From an uncultured Oscillospiraceae bacterium (lineage in GTDB: Bacteria > Bacillota > Clostridia > Oscillospirales > Oscillospiraceae), in contig CAJULM010000048.1 in NCBI GenBank assembly GCA_910587285.1, positions 1-21,400 of the forward strand: a stretch of DNA of 21,400 nt, given 5' to 3'. Within the stretch, counting starts at the first letter, position 1. Every line of letters begins with the position of its first letter. Below, in pieces: positions 20,822-21,400 of this stretch. The notes under the pieces were generated by a model that worked only from the letters and a program-made list of their open reading frames with translations, was not told the DNA's origin and did no database searches. The position numbers and the translations under genes were made by a program.

Positions 20822-21400
20822 ATGTCACTTCCTTATGGATTCATGTTAGCTCCAGATGGCAATGTTTCCGTTGATCAAGAGAAAGCCAATACCGTCCGAA
20901 CTATCTATCAGCAGTACCTCTCCGGCATGAGCCTGAAAGGCATCGCTAATTTTCTCTTTATCCAGGGTATCCCATCACCAAGGGGTGAGGCCCAATGGAC
21001 ACAGGCCGTGATCAATGATCTGCTCTCGAACCAACGCTACATCGGCTCCATCGTCAGCTTTGATGAATTCTTCATGGCACAGAGCGAGAAAGGCAAGCGC
21101 AGCAATATCGATGAAGATACTAATCAGCGAAAGACCACCCGGTACAACTCACAGAGTGTACTGAGCGGTCTTTTAGTTTGTGGAGAATGCGGACGCAGTT
21201 ACCGTCGTATCACCCGCCCTTCTGGCGACGTGGTGTGGCGCTGTGCCAATCGAGTGGAGCATGGGAAGCGTTTCTGCAAACATTCTCCGTCCATCTCTGA
21301 GCAGCAGATTAAGAATACCATATGCGCAAAACTTGGACTAATCACCTTTAATGAGCAGGCAGTAAAAAAGCACATTGATTTTGTCTCAGTTAGGTCAGAT
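20822..21400 (+). CDS. Serine recombinase-like protein lacking the catalytic domain (runs off window)
   Basis: An open frame of 193 codons from ATG 20822 to the window edge, with GAAAGGGG upstream at usable spacing. It begins directly in the recombinase domain (SLPYGFMLAPDGNVSV, then YLSGMSLKGIANFL and LLSNQRYIGS). It continues into a zinc ribbon with Cys120, Cys123, Cys141 and Cys152. The serine catalytic domain that should precede it is absent. It could be a DNA-binding accessory to the full recombinase 22 nt upstream, as seen in some clostridial elements with clustered recombinase genes. It could instead be the 3' part of a recombinase gene cut by insertion. The presence of its own start and ribosome binding site favours the first. 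The 3' end is not in view. Confidence 0.8.
   Translation, partial: MSLPYGFMLAPDGNVSVDQEKANTVRTIYQQYLSGMSLKGIANFLFIQGIPSPRGEAQWTQAVINDLLSNQRYIGSIVSFDEFFMAQSEKGKRSNIDEDTNQRKTTRYNSQSVLSGLLVCGECGRSYRRITRPSGDVVWRCANRVEHGKRFCKHSPSISEQQIKNTICAKLGLITFNEQAVKKHIDFVSVRSD

Overview
The window looks like a chromosomal stretch of a GC-rich gut clostridium of the Oscillospiraceae type (Flavonifractor/Pseudoflavonifractor-like). That placement is inference from Firmicutes-style ribosome binding sites, an SLH-anchored surface protein, GC-rich chromosomal codons and typical clostridial mobile genes. No rRNA or marker phylogeny is available here.

Positions 1-8840 are mostly ordinary chromosome. They hold a small serine resolvase, a GtrA-family membrane protein, a large secreted phosphodiester-glycosidase/SLH protein, an AT-rich acetyltransferase gene that looks acquired, hemW, a hemolysin III/TrhA membrane protein, and a two-gene unit in which trmB is fused to a GNAT domain and translationally coupled to a second GNAT. 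A complete tRNA-Pro(UGG) gene lies at 8841-8916. Accessory DNA follows it to the end of the window.

The accessory DNA has three visible blocks. Block 1 (9131-11791, very AT-rich) is a two-gene unit: a 584-aa protein with a C-terminal HEPN RNase motif and a 300-aa protein I do not recognise. Block 2 (11832-13893, intermediate composition) is an EcoRI-type adenine methyltransferase overlapping a DUF262-HNH protein, which reads as a restriction-modification pair of unusual make-up. Block 3 (13943-20799) looks like an integrative mobilizable or replicating element. It has a leftward set (HTH regulator, 105-aa protein, a Rep resembling circular Rep-encoding ssDNA (CRESS) virus Reps, FtsK-like ATPase, 55-aa protein). 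It also has a rightward operon of three genes overlapping by 4 bp each: XRE repressor, Ymh-type HEPN protein and large serine recombinase. A catalytic-domain-less recombinase relative runs off the right edge.

The most striking signal is directly upstream of rep. A perfect 12-bp-stem hairpin displays in its loop the nonanucleotide AAGTATTAC, matching the NANTATTAC origin consensus of circoviruses and geminiviruses, on the same strand as rep. Tandem 7-bp repeats lie on one side and a GC-rich 14-bp inverted repeat on the other. Rep itself carries the matching HUH motifs I-III and SF3 helicase motifs. Together this looks like a working CRESS-type replication/transfer origin in a bacterial integrative element. 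The XRE promoter at 18.03 kb has a perfect dyad between its -35 and -10, so the HEPN gene and recombinase are probably repressed together.
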